Origin: Nocardia albiluteola
Lineage (GTDB): Bacteria; Actinomycetota; Actinomycetes; Mycobacteriales; Mycobacteriaceae
Assembly (NCBI RefSeq): GCF_018860155.1
Contig: NZ_JAHKNI010000002.1
Coordinates: 124,001-188,000, forward strand
DNA: 64,000 bases
Direction: 5' to 3'
Every line of letters starts with the position of its first letter. Positions within the stretch are counted from its first letter, which is position 1. The position numbers and the translations under genes were made by a program. The notes under the pieces are model-generated. The model had not been told where the DNA came from. It ran no database searches and saw nothing but the letters and a program-made list of their open reading frames with translations. Below are positions 16,737-25,347 of this stretch, piece after piece.

Positions 16737-17589
16737 GCAGCCGAGTGAACTCCACGATCAACTCGGTGAGCAACTCGGGACGGTCCTCAGAGATGAAGGT
16801 GTACGAATCGTCGATCATCCGCAGCGTCGCATTGGGCAGGTCCTGTGCCAGGCGCCGCGCGAAGGACGGCTTGAAGGCCTTGTCCTCGCTCGCCCAGGCC
16901 AGCAGCACCGGCAGATCCAGCTCCGGGAAGCGTTCCGCCGCGGCCAGGGTGTAGCGCTTGTGCACCCCGCGCAGGAACCGGCGCAGGTCGGCGCGCACCT
17001 CGGCGGACTTGCGGCTGGGCAGCAGATACGAGTCGGTGATCTCGGCGGGCGGCAGCCGCTTGGTCACCAGGCCGAAAGCGATCGGCAGCCGCAGGGCGGG
17101 CTTGAAGCGCATCGACGCCAGCATCGCACGCAGTAGCCCCGGGATCGCCACCAGGCGGGGCAGCGGGGTGAACGGCTGCGGGAAGAACTTGTCGTAGGCG
17201 TCGCAGTCGGTCAGCACGACGCGGGCGATCCGGGACCGGTTGCGGGTCAACAGGATCTGGGTGATCGCGCCGCCGGTGTCGTTGGCCACCAGGGTGACAT
17301 CGCGCAGGTCCAGGCGCTCGAGGAAGGCGGCGATCAGGTCCGCCGCGCCGGTGGGCGAAAGGTCCGCGCCGGGCACGGGAATCGTGTGCGCGCCGAAGGG
17401 CCAGTCCGGTGCGAGGCAGCGGTGCCCGGCCGCCGCGACGCCCGGCACGACCTTGCGCCATAGATCGGCGTTGACCAGGAGCCCGTGCACGAAGACGACC
17501 GGGTCGCCGGAACCGGTGTCGTGATAGGCGATCCGCCCGCCGGGCAGATCTACGTGATCGATAGGGCCGAGTGCGCTGCTGGTTGCCAT
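16723..17589 (-). CDS. Alpha/beta hydrolase with aspartate at the nucleophile position
   Basis: The protein has 288 residues. The start is ATG 17589 with GGAGG five bases upstream; a longer in-frame start at 17634 would overlap the operator. It has the oxyanion segment FVHGLLVNADLW and the elbow VANDTGG with Asp104 where serine esterases have Ser. Asp nucleophiles are found in haloalkane dehalogenases and epoxide hydrolases. However, the NDTGG variant is widespread in actinobacterial hydrolases of unknown activity. A late Asp (WASEDKAF) is present, but no His is obvious near the C-terminus, where DDSYTFISEDRP occupies the usual site. Activity is therefore uncertain. It is in an operon with tetR. 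Confidence 0.85.
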   Translation of the reverse strand: MATSSALGPIDHVDLPGGRIAYHDTGSGDPVVFVHGLLVNADLWRKVVPGVAAAGHRCLAPDWPFGAHTIPVPGADLSPTGAADLIAAFLERLDLRDVTLVANDTGGAITQILLTRNRSRIARVVLTDCDAYDKFFPQPFTPLPRLVAIPGLLRAMLASMRFKPALRLPIAFGLVTKRLPPAEITDSYLLPSRKSAEVRADLRRFLRGVHKRYTLAAAERFPELDLPVLLAWASEDKAFKPSFARRLAQDLPNATLRMIDDSYTFISEDRPELLTELIVEFTRLHATP

Positions 17590-17626
17590 ATGAGCCTCCG
17601 GTAGTCGGGTCGATACCGTCAGATTC

Positions 17627-17647
17627 ACATACATACAGTATGTATGT
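17627..17647. promoter_or_regulatory. Perfect 21-bp palindrome, likely TetR operator
   Basis: The arms ACATACATAC and GTATGTATGT flank a single central A (17637). The site is 38 bases upstream of the hydrolase start and has the size of a TetR operator. Confidence 0.8.
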
Positions 17648-18025
17648 CAATGGATGGGAGGAGCGCGCCCACGATGGCGTGTTCGAGTCGCCGTGGCGCG
17701 CCTCCGCCACCCCTGTCCCGAGCTTGGCGTGCTGGGGATGTCACCGGGTGCGTTCGGCCCGGTCGAGCGGGCAGGGCTCGGCCGAGAACCCGCCGTAACG
17801 ACGCGAGACGGCCGGTCGGCGCGGCGGAATCAACTGGCGGGCCGCCGGATTCGACCGAACCCGCGCGTTGCCGGTGCTAGTTCGCAAGACCCCTGGACGA
17901 CGGCGTCACCGGATTGCCGAGCTTTTGTCAATACTCCAAGCCAATACCGGTGCGGTCCCGTTACCCGGCTCCGGTAGCGTGATCAGGCATCTATCCGCCG
18001 ATTCGGTTTGGAGCTTTCCCCGAAA
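17648..18025. other. Intergenic region before purM, no gene seen
   Basis: Open frames here have Arg/Pro-rich shadow composition. The region must contain the purM promoter; an AT-richer stretch lies at 17925-17950, but I cannot place -35 and -10 elements with confidence. Confidence 0.4.
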
Positions 18026-19123
18026 ATGACTGAGCAGACCCCGAGTGGTGCCGGTGTGGACGGCCTGGGTGGCGCCTCGTACGCCGCCGCAGGCGTGGAT
18101 ATCGAGGCGGGTGACCGCGCGGTCGAGCTGTTCGCCCCCCTGGCCCGCAAGGCCAGTCGGCCCGAGGTGCAGGGCGGGCTCGGCGGTTTCGCCGGGCTGT
18201 TCGCACTCAAGGGTGGTTATCGCGAGCCGCTGCTGGCCTCCTCCACCGACGGCGTCGGCACCAAACTCGCGGTAGCGCAGGCGATGGACAAGCACGACAC
18301 CGTCGGCCTCGACCTCGTCGCGATGGTCGTGGACGACCTGGTCGTGTGCGGCGCCGAACCACTGTTCCTGCAGGACTACATCGCCGTGGGAAAGGTGGTG
18401 CCCGAGCGGGTCGCCCAGATCGTGTCCGGCATCGCGGAGGGCTGCATTCAGGCCGGCTGTGCGTTGCTGGGCGGCGAGACCGCCGAACACCCCGGGCTGA
18501 TGGGGGACGACCACTACGACATCTCGGCCACCGGGGTCGGCGTCGTGGAGGCCGAGGCCGTGCTGGGCCCCGAGCGGGTGCGTCCCGGTGACGTGGTGAT
18601 CGCCATGGGCTCCTCGGGCCTGCACTCCAACGGCTACAGCCTCGCGCGCAAGGTGCTGCTGGATATCGACCGGATGTCGCTGAGCGGGCACGTCGAGGAG
18701 TTCGGCCGCACGCTGGGCGAGGAGCTGCTCGAGCCCACCAAGATTTACGCCAAGGACTGCCTGGCCCTGATCGCCGAGACCGATGTGCGCACGTTCGCGC
18801 ATGTCACCGGCGGCGGGCTGGCCGGCAACCTGGCCCGGGTCGTGCCCGCCGGACTGGTCGCCGAACTCGACCGCGGCACCTGGAATCCCGCGCCGATCTT
18901 CAAGCTGATCGCCCAGCGCGGCCGCGTGGAGCGCGTCGAGATGGAGAAGACGTTCAACATGGGCGTCGGCATGGTCGCCGTCGTCGCCCCGGAGGACGCC
19001 GAGCGCGCGCTGGCCGTGCTCACCGCCCGCCACATCGCCTGCTGGACGCTCGGCACGGTCAAGAAGGCCAAGGACGCCGACGCCGACCGCGTGGTTCTCC
19101 TGGGCGAACACCCGCGCTTCTGA
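18026..19123 (+). CDS. purM: Phosphoribosylformylglycinamidine cyclo-ligase (AIR synthetase)
   Basis: This enzyme closes the imidazole ring of purines, converting FGAM to AIR with ATP. It has 365 residues from ATG 18026; an in-frame TTG at 18008 is less likely. Family motifs are complete: YAAAGVDIEAGDRAV, ASSTDGVGTKLAVAQ, the metal/ATP segment GLDLVAMVVDDLVVCGAEPLF, GGETAEHPGLM, and GSSGLHSNGYSLAR. The C-terminus FNMGVGMVAVV is also typical. It is followed by a strong terminator and lies opposite the DUF3073 gene. It belongs to the same pathway as purF at the window start. Confidence 0.97.
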   Translation: MTEQTPSGAGVDGLGGASYAAAGVDIEAGDRAVELFAPLARKASRPEVQGGLGGFAGLFALKGGYREPLLASSTDGVGTKLAVAQAMDKHDTVGLDLVAMVVDDLVVCGAEPLFLQDYIAVGKVVPERVAQIVSGIAEGCIQAGCALLGGETAEHPGLMGDDHYDISATGVGVVEAEAVLGPERVRPGDVVIAMGSSGLHSNGYSLARKVLLDIDRMSLSGHVEEFGRTLGEELLEPTKIYAKDCLALIAETDVRTFAHVTGGGLAGNLARVVPAGLVAELDRGTWNPAPIFKLIAQRGRVERVEMEKTFNMGVGMVAVVAPEDAERALAVLTARHIACWTLGTVKKAKDADADRVVLLGEHPRF

Positions 19124-19143
19124 GCGACGCGCCGCATTGACGA

Positions 19144-19182
19144 AACGGCGCCCGCACCCTGGAAACGGGTGCGGGCGCCGTT
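19144..19182 (+). terminator. Strong hairpin terminator after purM
   Basis: The 16-base arms at 19144-19159 and 19167-19182 (core GGCGCCCGCACCC / GGGTGCGGGCGCC) are perfectly complementary around a 7-base loop, 20 bases after the purM stop. It may serve both strands. Confidence 0.85.
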
Positions 19183-19384
19183 CGGCGTATCAGGGTGCTG
19201 TGCGTGAATCAGGTATCGAACCTACGGACAGCACAAACACATCGAGGTCCCGTCCGAGGAGAGGCGGGACGTCGATGCGGCAAGCCTTCAGCTGGTGATG
19301 CGAACCATCGACCGGTCCTGACTTTCTTCACCGACGTGGGTAGGGGGGGGCCGCGCCGGCCGCCCCCGGCACACGGCCAGCGGG

Positions 19385-19621
19385 TCAGTGGGGCCCGGGG
19401 TCGTAGTCGTCGTCCTTGTCGTCCCAGCGCGACAGCGAATCGTCGCCGTCGTGCTCGTCGGACAGCACGTCACCGCGCTGCGAGTTGTGGGACGGTCCCG
19501 ACAGACTGTGGGACGGCCCTGACAGCTCGCGCTGAAGGCTCGTGAAGTCGGTTGACGGCGAACTGTACTTCAGCTCGCGTGCAACCTTGGTCTGCTTTGC
19601 CTTAGCCCGGCCACGGCCCAT
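19385..19621 (-). CDS. DUF3073 family protein
   Basis: This is a 78-residue conserved actinobacterial protein, starting at ATG 19621 with GAGGGG upstream. The N-terminus MGRGRAKAKQTKVARELKYS is the diagnostic DUF3073 signature. The rest is hydrophilic and ends in an acidic tail (DEHDGDDSLSRWDDKDDDYD). No enzymatic motif is present. The basic head and acidic tail suggest nucleic-acid or ribosome association, but the function is unknown. The position after purM matches the mycobacterial Rv0810c. Confidence 0.9.
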   Translation of the reverse strand: MGRGRAKAKQTKVARELKYSSPSTDFTSLQRELSGPSHSLSGPSHNSQRGDVLSDEHDGDDSLSRWDDKDDDYDPGPH

Positions 19622-19794
19622 GGCTGACCCCCTCACGTCACTGCGGAGCGGCCTGGGGTGGTTTGGCGGCCCCGTTCGAATTAATACTCTTCCTGACAGA
19701 CACTTTAGCGTGTGTCAGGCGGTCGCGCTTCCAGGAGTGGGCGAAGACTGGCGAAGTAGTGACGTTTGCCGGGTTGTCGCCTTCCGACCGGCGG

Positions 19795-20760
19795 TTATCC
19801 GAGTAAACCGGGGATAGCGCGGATGACGCCGACCCGGGCTCCGCCACCCAGTACCGCGGGGGTACCGAGATCCGCGTGCGCGTCGGTCCACTCGACGCCC
19901 ATGCGCCGCAGAATTGCCTGCGTCAGGGGCATGCGGGCGCGGTCGTGACCGTCATCGATCTTGTACGCGAAGGCGCGTCCGTCGGGCAGCGCGCCCGCGT
20001 GCACGCCGTCCGCGCCGATCTTGCAGACCAGTCCGGGGGTCGCCCGCATGGTCAGCAGGTCGGGACCGTCCGTGCCGGAAATCACTCGCGGATGGGCGCG
20101 AATGGCGTCGGCCACGCGCCGCTCCGGGGTGCCCGGGTCGCCGGTCGCCATCGCCGCGTACGCGCGGGCCAGATTCACCAGCGAGACGGGCACGATCGGC
20201 AGGCCGCAGCCGTCGATGCCCAGGTCTGTCTCGGGCTCCCCGGTGATGTCGGCGATCGTCGCGGACACCGCGCGCTGCAGCGGGTGCGCCGCATCCAGGT
20301 AGCCGACGGTGGGCCAGTCGTTGATCGCGCAGGTGGCGAGCATGGCGGCGTGTTTGCCCGAGCAGTTCATGTAGATGCGGCGGGCGGCCTCGGCGCGGGT
20401 CTTCCCGGCCAGCACGTCGGCCCGGGCCCGCTCGTCCGAGGGCAGGTCGGGCGGGCATCCGAGCTGCGTCTCGTCGAATCCCGTGCGGTCCAGCAGCCGC
20501 TGGACCAGCGCGATGTGGTCCGGTTCGCCGAAGTGCGAGGCGGTCGCGATGGCCAGCTCGGTGTCGTCGATCGGTTCGAAACCGTTGCGTAGCAGGGTGA
20601 TCGCCTGCATCGGCTTGTTGGTCGAGCGCGGGAAGATCGGCAGATGCACCTCGCCGAGGGTGACCTCCGGATCGCCGTTGCTATCCAGGATCACCACCGA
20701 TCCGCGATGCACGCACTCGCGAAATCCCGAGCGCACCACCTCGACCAGATCCACACTCAT
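19795..20760 (-). CDS. L-asparaginase II, thermolabile/rhizobial-type family
   Basis: This is a 321-residue asparaginase that hydrolyses L-asparagine to aspartate and ammonia. It is not the classic AnsA/AnsB fold. The serine beta-lactamase-like motif S46-x-x-K49 is in PRSTNKPMQA. Family blocks include TASHFGEPDHIALVQ, IYMNCSGKHAAML with the Cys/Lys pair that binds zinc or substrate in characterised homologues, and DGCGLPIVPVSL. The start is ATG 20760 behind GGAAAGGGG. It is probably monocistronic, since 145 bases separate it from the MOSC gene upstream. Confidence 0.9.
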   Translation of the reverse strand: MSVDLVEVVRSGFRECVHRGSVVILDSNGDPEVTLGEVHLPIFPRSTNKPMQAITLLRNGFEPIDDTELAIATASHFGEPDHIALVQRLLDRTGFDETQLGCPPDLPSDERARADVLAGKTRAEAARRIYMNCSGKHAAMLATCAINDWPTVGYLDAAHPLQRAVSATIADITGEPETDLGIDGCGLPIVPVSLVNLARAYAAMATGDPGTPERRVADAIRAHPRVISGTDGPDLLTMRATPGLVCKIGADGVHAGALPDGRAFAYKIDDGHDRARMPLTQAILRRMGVEWTDAHADLGTPAVLGGGARVGVIRAIPGLLG

Positions 20761-20905
20761 GCTGCGCCCCTTTCCATTCGGTCTGTGTGCACAATTACCG
20801 GATCGGCCGTCGTGTACCCCGTGTCGCGCCCGTCACGCCGGGCCTCTCGACCCTGTGGGTAGCCCACGCCGTCCGTCGACGGCCGCAGACCGCGCATCGG
20901 AGCCA

Positions 20906-21574
20906 TCACGACCGGACACCCTTCGTCCGCCGCGCATGGCGATCGACCTGCATGCGGACGTCGTCGGAGACGGTCGGCTCGTGAGCCAGCAGCAGCGCCA
21001 GCCGGTCCGGGGCCGCCCCGGTGAACAGCTCGCGCACCGTCACGCCGTGCGCGGGCACGTGGTCGACGTGCACCTCGTCGCCGGCGCCGATCGTTCCCTC
21101 GGACAGTACTCGCAGGTAGGCGCCGGTATCGGACTGCTGGGTGAATCGCTTGACCCAGTGCGGTTCGCCGCTGTGGTGCTGAAATGTCGCGCACGGCACC
21201 CGGGGTGCGGACACCTCGAGCACGGTGTTGCCGATCCGCCAGCGCTCGCCGATGACCGCGTCGCTCACGGGCAGTCCCGCGATGCGCAGATTCTCCCCGA
21301 ACCAGCCCGCATCGAGGGTGCGCCCCAGTTCGTCGCCCCAGCGCGCCGCATCCTCCTGCGCATACGCGTAGACCGCCTGATGGACGCCGCCGTGATTGAC
21401 GGTGTCGCAGACGTGGTCGCCGTCGAATCCGAGCGCGCCCACCGCGATCCGGCCCGCCACCGGCCGCTTGTCGATGGCCGTGCGGCCGGCTCGGCCGATC
21501 TTCGGCGGCAGGTCGATCTCCGCGTGCACGATGCAGACCGCGAGCACCCGTCCGGTCCGGACAGATGTTTTCAT
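20906..21574 (-). CDS. MOSC-domain protein
   Basis: The protein has 222 residues, starting at ATG 21574, which overlaps the TGA of ygfZ (ATGA). The MOSC core is visible as FDGDHVCDTVNHGGVHQAVY, WFGENLRIAGLPVSDAVIGERW and VLEVSAPRVPCATFQHH, where the Cys of RVPC is the conserved sulfur-handling residue. MOSC proteins carry or transfer activated sulfur and bind molybdenum cofactor. This one resembles stand-alone YiiM-type proteins that reduce N-hydroxylated compounds with Moco. The exact substrate is not predictable. It is translationally coupled to ygfZ. Confidence 0.9.
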   Translation of the reverse strand: MKTSVRTGRVLAVCIVHAEIDLPPKIGRAGRTAIDKRPVAGRIAVGALGFDGDHVCDTVNHGGVHQAVYAYAQEDAARWGDELGRTLDAGWFGENLRIAGLPVSDAVIGERWRIGNTVLEVSAPRVPCATFQHHSGEPHWVKRFTQQSDTGAYLRVLSEGTIGAGDEVHVDHVPAHGVTVRELFTGAAPDRLALLLAHEPTVSDDVRMQVDRHARRTKGVRS

Positions 21575-22689
21575 CGGCCGCGCAGCCGGTCCACGGCCAG
21601 GCGGCCGGCTTGCGGTGCGTCGTCGGCGGGGAAGGTGTCCGGGTCGATGGCCGCGGCCATCGGACCCGCCTCGAGCTGCGTATCGACCGGGATGCTGCGT
21701 TTGACCAGCGCGAGTGCGATCGGCCCCAGCTCGTAGTGGTCGACGACGGTGCCGAGGCGTCCGACGGCGCGGCCGCCCGCGGTCACCGGATCGCCGACGG
21801 CGGGGCGGGCGTCGGCGGAACCGTCCAGGTGCAGCAGGACCAGGTGTCGCGGGGGCTTGCCGAGGTTGTGCACGCGGGCAATGGTTTCCTGGCCGCGGTA
21901 GCACCCCTTGTCCAGGTGGACCGCGCCGTGTTCGGTGATGCCGCCGATCCACCGGGCCTCATGCGGAATGGTGCGATCGTCGGTGTCCATGCCGATGCGC
22001 GGCCGCAGCGCCGCCACCCGCAGCGCCTCGAATGCCCAGAGCCCGGCCGGACTCGCTCCCGCCGAGGTCAATCGCGACCAATAGGCGGACAGCTCGGTGC
22101 GGGGCACGAGCAGGTCGAAACTGTCGGCCGTGGGCCAGGGCATCCGGCGCAGGAATCCGCCGCCGGGCAGCGCCACCGCGGCGTATGTCTCGCGCGGCAG
22201 CTCCTCGATGCCCAGTGCCGCGGTCAGCTCGGCGACACGCGGGCCGAGCAGCGTCAGCAGCGCGTGATCCGGCGCGGCCTCGGGCTTGGCGTCGGCCCAG
22301 AAGACCATCTTCGCCAGATAGTCCAGCAGCGCCTGCCCGCGCTCGCCCTCGGTGTCGATCCACAGCGTGCCGTCCAGATCGGTGAGCACGAAATGGTGCT
22401 GGACGCGACCGTTGAGGTCCAGGTCGAGATTCTCCGCGGATTCGCCGTCGCGTAGCTCGGCGATGTGCTGGCTGGAGATGGTATGCAGCCAGGTCAGCCG
22501 CTCGGCGCCGGTGATGGACAGCACGAACCGATGAGAGCGATCGATCACCGTCGCGCCCTGCATCGCGGCGCGCTGCTCGCCGAACGGATCGCCGTAATGC
22601 CAGGCCACGGCGGCATCGGGGGTCCCCGGCGGGCCCGCGACGGCACCCGGGAAGGTCAACAGCGGACTGAGCGGGAGATCCACGGACAC
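21571..22689 (-). CDS. ygfZ: YgfZ/GcvT-like folate-binding protein
   Basis: The protein has 372 residues. The start is GTG 22689, with a -10 element exactly seven bases upstream, so the mRNA is probably leaderless. The YgfZ signature DKGCYRGQET with its conserved Cys is present. The N-terminal half resembles the aminomethyltransferase GcvT (AAMQGATVIDRSHRFVLSITG, WLHTISSQ). YgfZ proteins use tetrahydrofolate to help assemble or repair iron-sulfur enzymes. It is divergent from pabC, the last enzyme of the folate pABA branch, which fits a folate link. It corresponds in position to mycobacterial Rv0811c. Confidence 0.93.
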   Translation of the reverse strand: MSVDLPLSPLLTFPGAVAGPPGTPDAAVAWHYGDPFGEQRAAMQGATVIDRSHRFVLSITGAERLTWLHTISSQHIAELRDGESAENLDLDLNGRVQHHFVLTDLDGTLWIDTEGERGQALLDYLAKMVFWADAKPEAAPDHALLTLLGPRVAELTAALGIEELPRETYAAVALPGGGFLRRMPWPTADSFDLLVPRTELSAYWSRLTSAGASPAGLWAFEALRVAALRPRIGMDTDDRTIPHEARWIGGITEHGAVHLDKGCYRGQETIARVHNLGKPPRHLVLLHLDGSADARPAVGDPVTAGGRAVGRLGTVVDHYELGPIALALVKRSIPVDTQLEAGPMAAAIDPDTFPADDAPQAGRLAVDRLRGR

Positions 22690-22696
22690 GTTATCC

Positions 22697-22702
22697 AGGA
22701 TA
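22697..22702 (-). promoter_or_regulatory. -10 element of ygfZ, leaderless start
   Basis: On the minus strand TATCCT is followed by exactly seven bases and then the GTG start, so transcription probably begins at the start codon. Confidence 0.6.
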
Positions 22703-22855
22703 GGCGAACGAAATCTCCGCCTCCGGCCGCGCGGCCATCGGGGATTTGACGAGCATATTTGCTGGATTGTTCCGATTGACTATCCACGGGTCGGGAATGA
22801 GGGGCCGGTACCGGACGGCAGGTTCGGTCTCCCCCCGGAGAACGGTCTGGTCGCT

Positions 22856-22861
22856 TAGGCT
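22856..22861 (+). promoter_or_regulatory. -10 element of pabC, leaderless start
   Basis: TAGGCT is followed by seven bases and ATG 22869, and no ribosome site lies between. This is the usual layout of leaderless actinobacterial genes. Confidence 0.6.
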
Positions 22862-22868
22862 TCTGCGC

Positions 22869-23777
22869 ATGGTGGATCGAGTTCTGGTGACACTCGACGG
22901 CACGGTCCGGGACCCGGACGCGCCGTTGCTCTCTGCGGACGACATCGGCGCCTTACGCGGCGACGGCGTCTTCGAAACGATTCTGGTGCGCGAGGGCAAG
23001 GCCTGCGCGCTCGAATTGCATCTCGCACGGCTGCGGCGCTCGGCGCAGGCGCTGGATCTACCCGAACCCAATCTGGCGCGGTGGCGCAGCGCGATCGAGA
23101 TCGCGGCCAAGGAGTGGGGCACCGAGCGCGAGGGTCAGCTGCGCACGGTGCTGACCCGCGGCCGCGAGGGCGCCACCACCTCCCGCGTCACCTCGGGTCC
23201 GCTGTCCGATGCCCCCGAATCCACCGCGTACGTGCTCGTCTCGGCCGTGGCCGAGCGGGTGAACAAGGCTCGCGCCGAGGGCATTTCGGTGATCACCCTG
23301 CCGCGCGGGATCTCCGTAGAGCTGGCCCAGAACGCGCCCTGGCTGCTGCTGGGCGCCAAGACGCTGTCCTACGCGACGAACATGTCGGCGCTGCGTTTCG
23401 CCGCGCGGCAGAACGCCGACGACGTGATCTTCACCAGCACCGAGCATCGAGTACTGGAGGGGCCGCGCTCGACGGTGGTCATTCAGCGCGACAAGCAACT
23501 GCTCACCCCGCCCGCGCGCAACGGCGTGCTGCCGGGCATCACCCAGCGCGCCCTGTTCGCCGAGGCCGAGCGCGCCGGCTGGGAGTGTCAGTACAAGTCG
23601 TTCTTCACCGCGGATCTCATCACCGCGGACAGCGTCTGGCTGCTGTCGAGCATCACGCTCGCGGCGCGGGTGTCCTCCCTGGACGGGCTGCGGTGCTCGG
23701 CGCCGGACTGCGCGCCGGAGATCGTCGAGCTGGTCAACCGGGGTATCGCGCGGCCGTGGAGTCAGTCGGACTGGTGA
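22869..23777 (+). CDS. pabC: Aminodeoxychorismate lyase-like PLP enzyme (fold class IV)
   Basis: This 302-residue enzyme belongs to the branched-chain aminotransferase/aminodeoxychorismate lyase family. It would release pyruvate from 4-amino-4-deoxychorismate to give p-aminobenzoate for folate. Family features are RGDGVFETILVREGKACALELH, the PLP lysine K164 in LLGAKTLSYATNM, and RNGVLPGITQRAL for the phosphate cup. The start is ATG 22869 with a -10 seven bases upstream. The position matches mycobacterial Rv0812, assigned the same role. A D-amino acid transaminase activity cannot be excluded from sequence alone. Confidence 0.87.
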   Translation: MVDRVLVTLDGTVRDPDAPLLSADDIGALRGDGVFETILVREGKACALELHLARLRRSAQALDLPEPNLARWRSAIEIAAKEWGTEREGQLRTVLTRGREGATTSRVTSGPLSDAPESTAYVLVSAVAERVNKARAEGISVITLPRGISVELAQNAPWLLLGAKTLSYATNMSALRFAARQNADDVIFTSTEHRVLEGPRSTVVIQRDKQLLTPPARNGVLPGITQRALFAEAERAGWECQYKSFFTADLITADSVWLLSSITLAARVSSLDGLRCSAPDCAPEIVELVNRGIARPWSQSDW

Positions 23778-23856
23778 GGTAGCTAGCGTCCGGCAATTTG
23801 CGCCGGAGTGTCGTGACGTAGGACTCGTTGTCCACGAGGGTATCCGGCGTAGCCTT

Positions 23857-23876
23857 TACTACGACATGTCGTAGTA
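23857..23876. promoter_or_regulatory. Perfect 20-bp palindrome before cydA, BlaI/MecI-like operator
   Basis: TACTACGACATGTCGTAGTA reads identically on both strands. It ends 14 bases before the cydA start, abutting the ribosome site GGCAGGAGG. The TAC...GTA outer and GACATGTC inner symmetry resembles BlaI/MecI-family operators. It does not match a Rex site (TTGTGA-type arms). Confidence 0.7.
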
Positions 23877-23890
23877 GGGCAGGAGGTCGG

Positions 23891-25336
23891 ATGAACGTTG
23901 TCGACATATCGCGATGGCAGTTCGGTATCACCACGGTGTACCACTTCGTCTTCGTGCCGCTCACGATCGGCCTCGCCCCGCTGGTGGCCATCATGCAGAC
24001 GACGTGGGTGGTGACGGGGAAGGACCACTGGTATCGGCTGACGAAGTTCTTCGGCAAACTGTTCATGATCAACTTCGCGCTCGGTGTCGCGACGGGCATC
24101 GTGCAGGAATTCCAGTTCGGCATGAACTGGAGCGAATACTCCCGCTTCGTCGGGGACGTCTTCGGCGCACCGCTGGCTATGGAGGGCCTGGTCGCCTTCT
24201 TCATGGAGTCGACGTTCCTGGGGCTGTGGATCTTCGGCTGGACCCGGCTGCCCAAGCTGGTGCACCTGGCCACCATCTGGCTGGTCGCGATCGGGGTGAA
24301 TGCCTCCGCGTTCTTCATCATCGCCGCCAACTCGTTCATGCAGCATCCGACCGGCGCGGTCTACAACCCCGTGACCAAACGCGCCGAGCTGCACAGCATC
24401 TGGCAGCTGCTCACCAATAACACCGCGCTGGCGGCATTTCCGCACGTGGTCGCAGGATCTTTCCTGACCGCCGCGACCTTCGTGGCCGGGATCGGCGGCT
24501 GGTGGATGGTGCGCGAATCCCACAGGGGCAACATCGATATCGCGCGCGAGATGTGGCGTCCCGTGGCGCGCCTGGGCATGTGGGTGATCATCATCTCGGG
24601 CATCGTGCTGGTGATCACCGGCGACACGCAGGGCAAGCTGATGTTCAAGCAGCAGCCGATGAAGATGGCGTCGGCGGAATCGCTGTGCCACACCCAGACC
24701 GATCCGGACTTCTCGATCCTGACCACCGGAACGCACAACAACTGCGACAGCGTCACACACGTGCTCGAGGTGCCGTACGTGCTTCCGATCCTGGCCGAGG
24801 ACAAGATCAGCGGCGTGACGCTGCAGGGTGTCCAGGATCTGCAGGTCAGCGACAACCAGAAGTATGGGCCCGGCGACTACCGGCCGAATCTGTTCGTCAC
24901 CTACTGGACCTTCCGCGCCATGATCACCTGGGCGGCCGGATCGGCGGCGATCGCACTGATCGGGCTGTGGATGACCCGGCGCGGGCGGGTGCCCGCGCAG
25001 AACTGGTTCAAGTGGCTGAGCCTGCTCTGCATTCCGACGCCGTTCCTGGGCAACAGCGCCGGGTGGGTGTTCACCGAGATGGGACGCCAGCCCTGGGTCG
25101 TGGCGCCCAACCCGACCGGTGACCCGAACATCCGGATGACGGTGCAGCAGGCGGTATCCGGGAACACCGCGGGCACCGTCCTCACCTCCCTGATCGTCTT
25201 CACGCTGCTGTACGGCGCGCTCGCGGTGGTGTGGTTCTACCTGCAGCGGCGTTATGTGATCGCGGGACCGGAGGAGGCCCCGTCGGCCGCCGGTGCGCAA
25301 GACGTTGCCGTCGAGAAGCTTTCGTTCGCCTACTAG
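23891..25336 (+). CDS. cydA: Cytochrome bd quinol oxidase subunit I
   Basis: This is the catalytic subunit of the terminal oxidase that oxidises quinol and reduces oxygen without pumping protons, in the plasma membrane. It has 481 residues from ATG 23891 behind AGGAGG. MNVVDISRWQFGITTVYHF gives His18, the heme ligand. The GRQPW motif (TEMGRQPWVVAPN) and about nine hydrophobic helices are present. The quinol loop is of the short type. The four genes cydA, cydB, cydD, cydC follow within a few bases of one another. A perfect palindrome lies over the leader. Confidence 0.97.
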   Translation: MNVVDISRWQFGITTVYHFVFVPLTIGLAPLVAIMQTTWVVTGKDHWYRLTKFFGKLFMINFALGVATGIVQEFQFGMNWSEYSRFVGDVFGAPLAMEGLVAFFMESTFLGLWIFGWTRLPKLVHLATIWLVAIGVNASAFFIIAANSFMQHPTGAVYNPVTKRAELHSIWQLLTNNTALAAFPHVVAGSFLTAATFVAGIGGWWMVRESHRGNIDIAREMWRPVARLGMWVIIISGIVLVITGDTQGKLMFKQQPMKMASAESLCHTQTDPDFSILTTGTHNNCDSVTHVLEVPYVLPILAEDKISGVTLQGVQDLQVSDNQKYGPGDYRPNLFVTYWTFRAMITWAAGSAAIALIGLWMTRRGRVPAQNWFKWLSLLCIPTPFLGNSAGWVFTEMGRQPWVVAPNPTGDPNIRMTVQQAVSGNTAGTVLTSLIVFTLLYGALAVVWFYLQRRYVIAGPEEAPSAAGAQDVAVEKLSFAY

Positions 25337-25347
25337 AGGAGACCGGC

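Noticed and set aside
22746..22868. N-terminal extension of pabC by 41 residues
   Set aside because: The -10 element seven bases before ATG 22869 and the family N-terminus both place the start at 22869.
23857..23876. Rex operator at cydA
   Set aside because: Rex sites have TTGTGA-type arms; this palindrome lacks them.
23783..25300. 505-residue minus-strand frame opposite cydA
   Set aside because: It is a His/Arg/Asp/Gln-rich shadow of cydA with no domain and no ribosome site.
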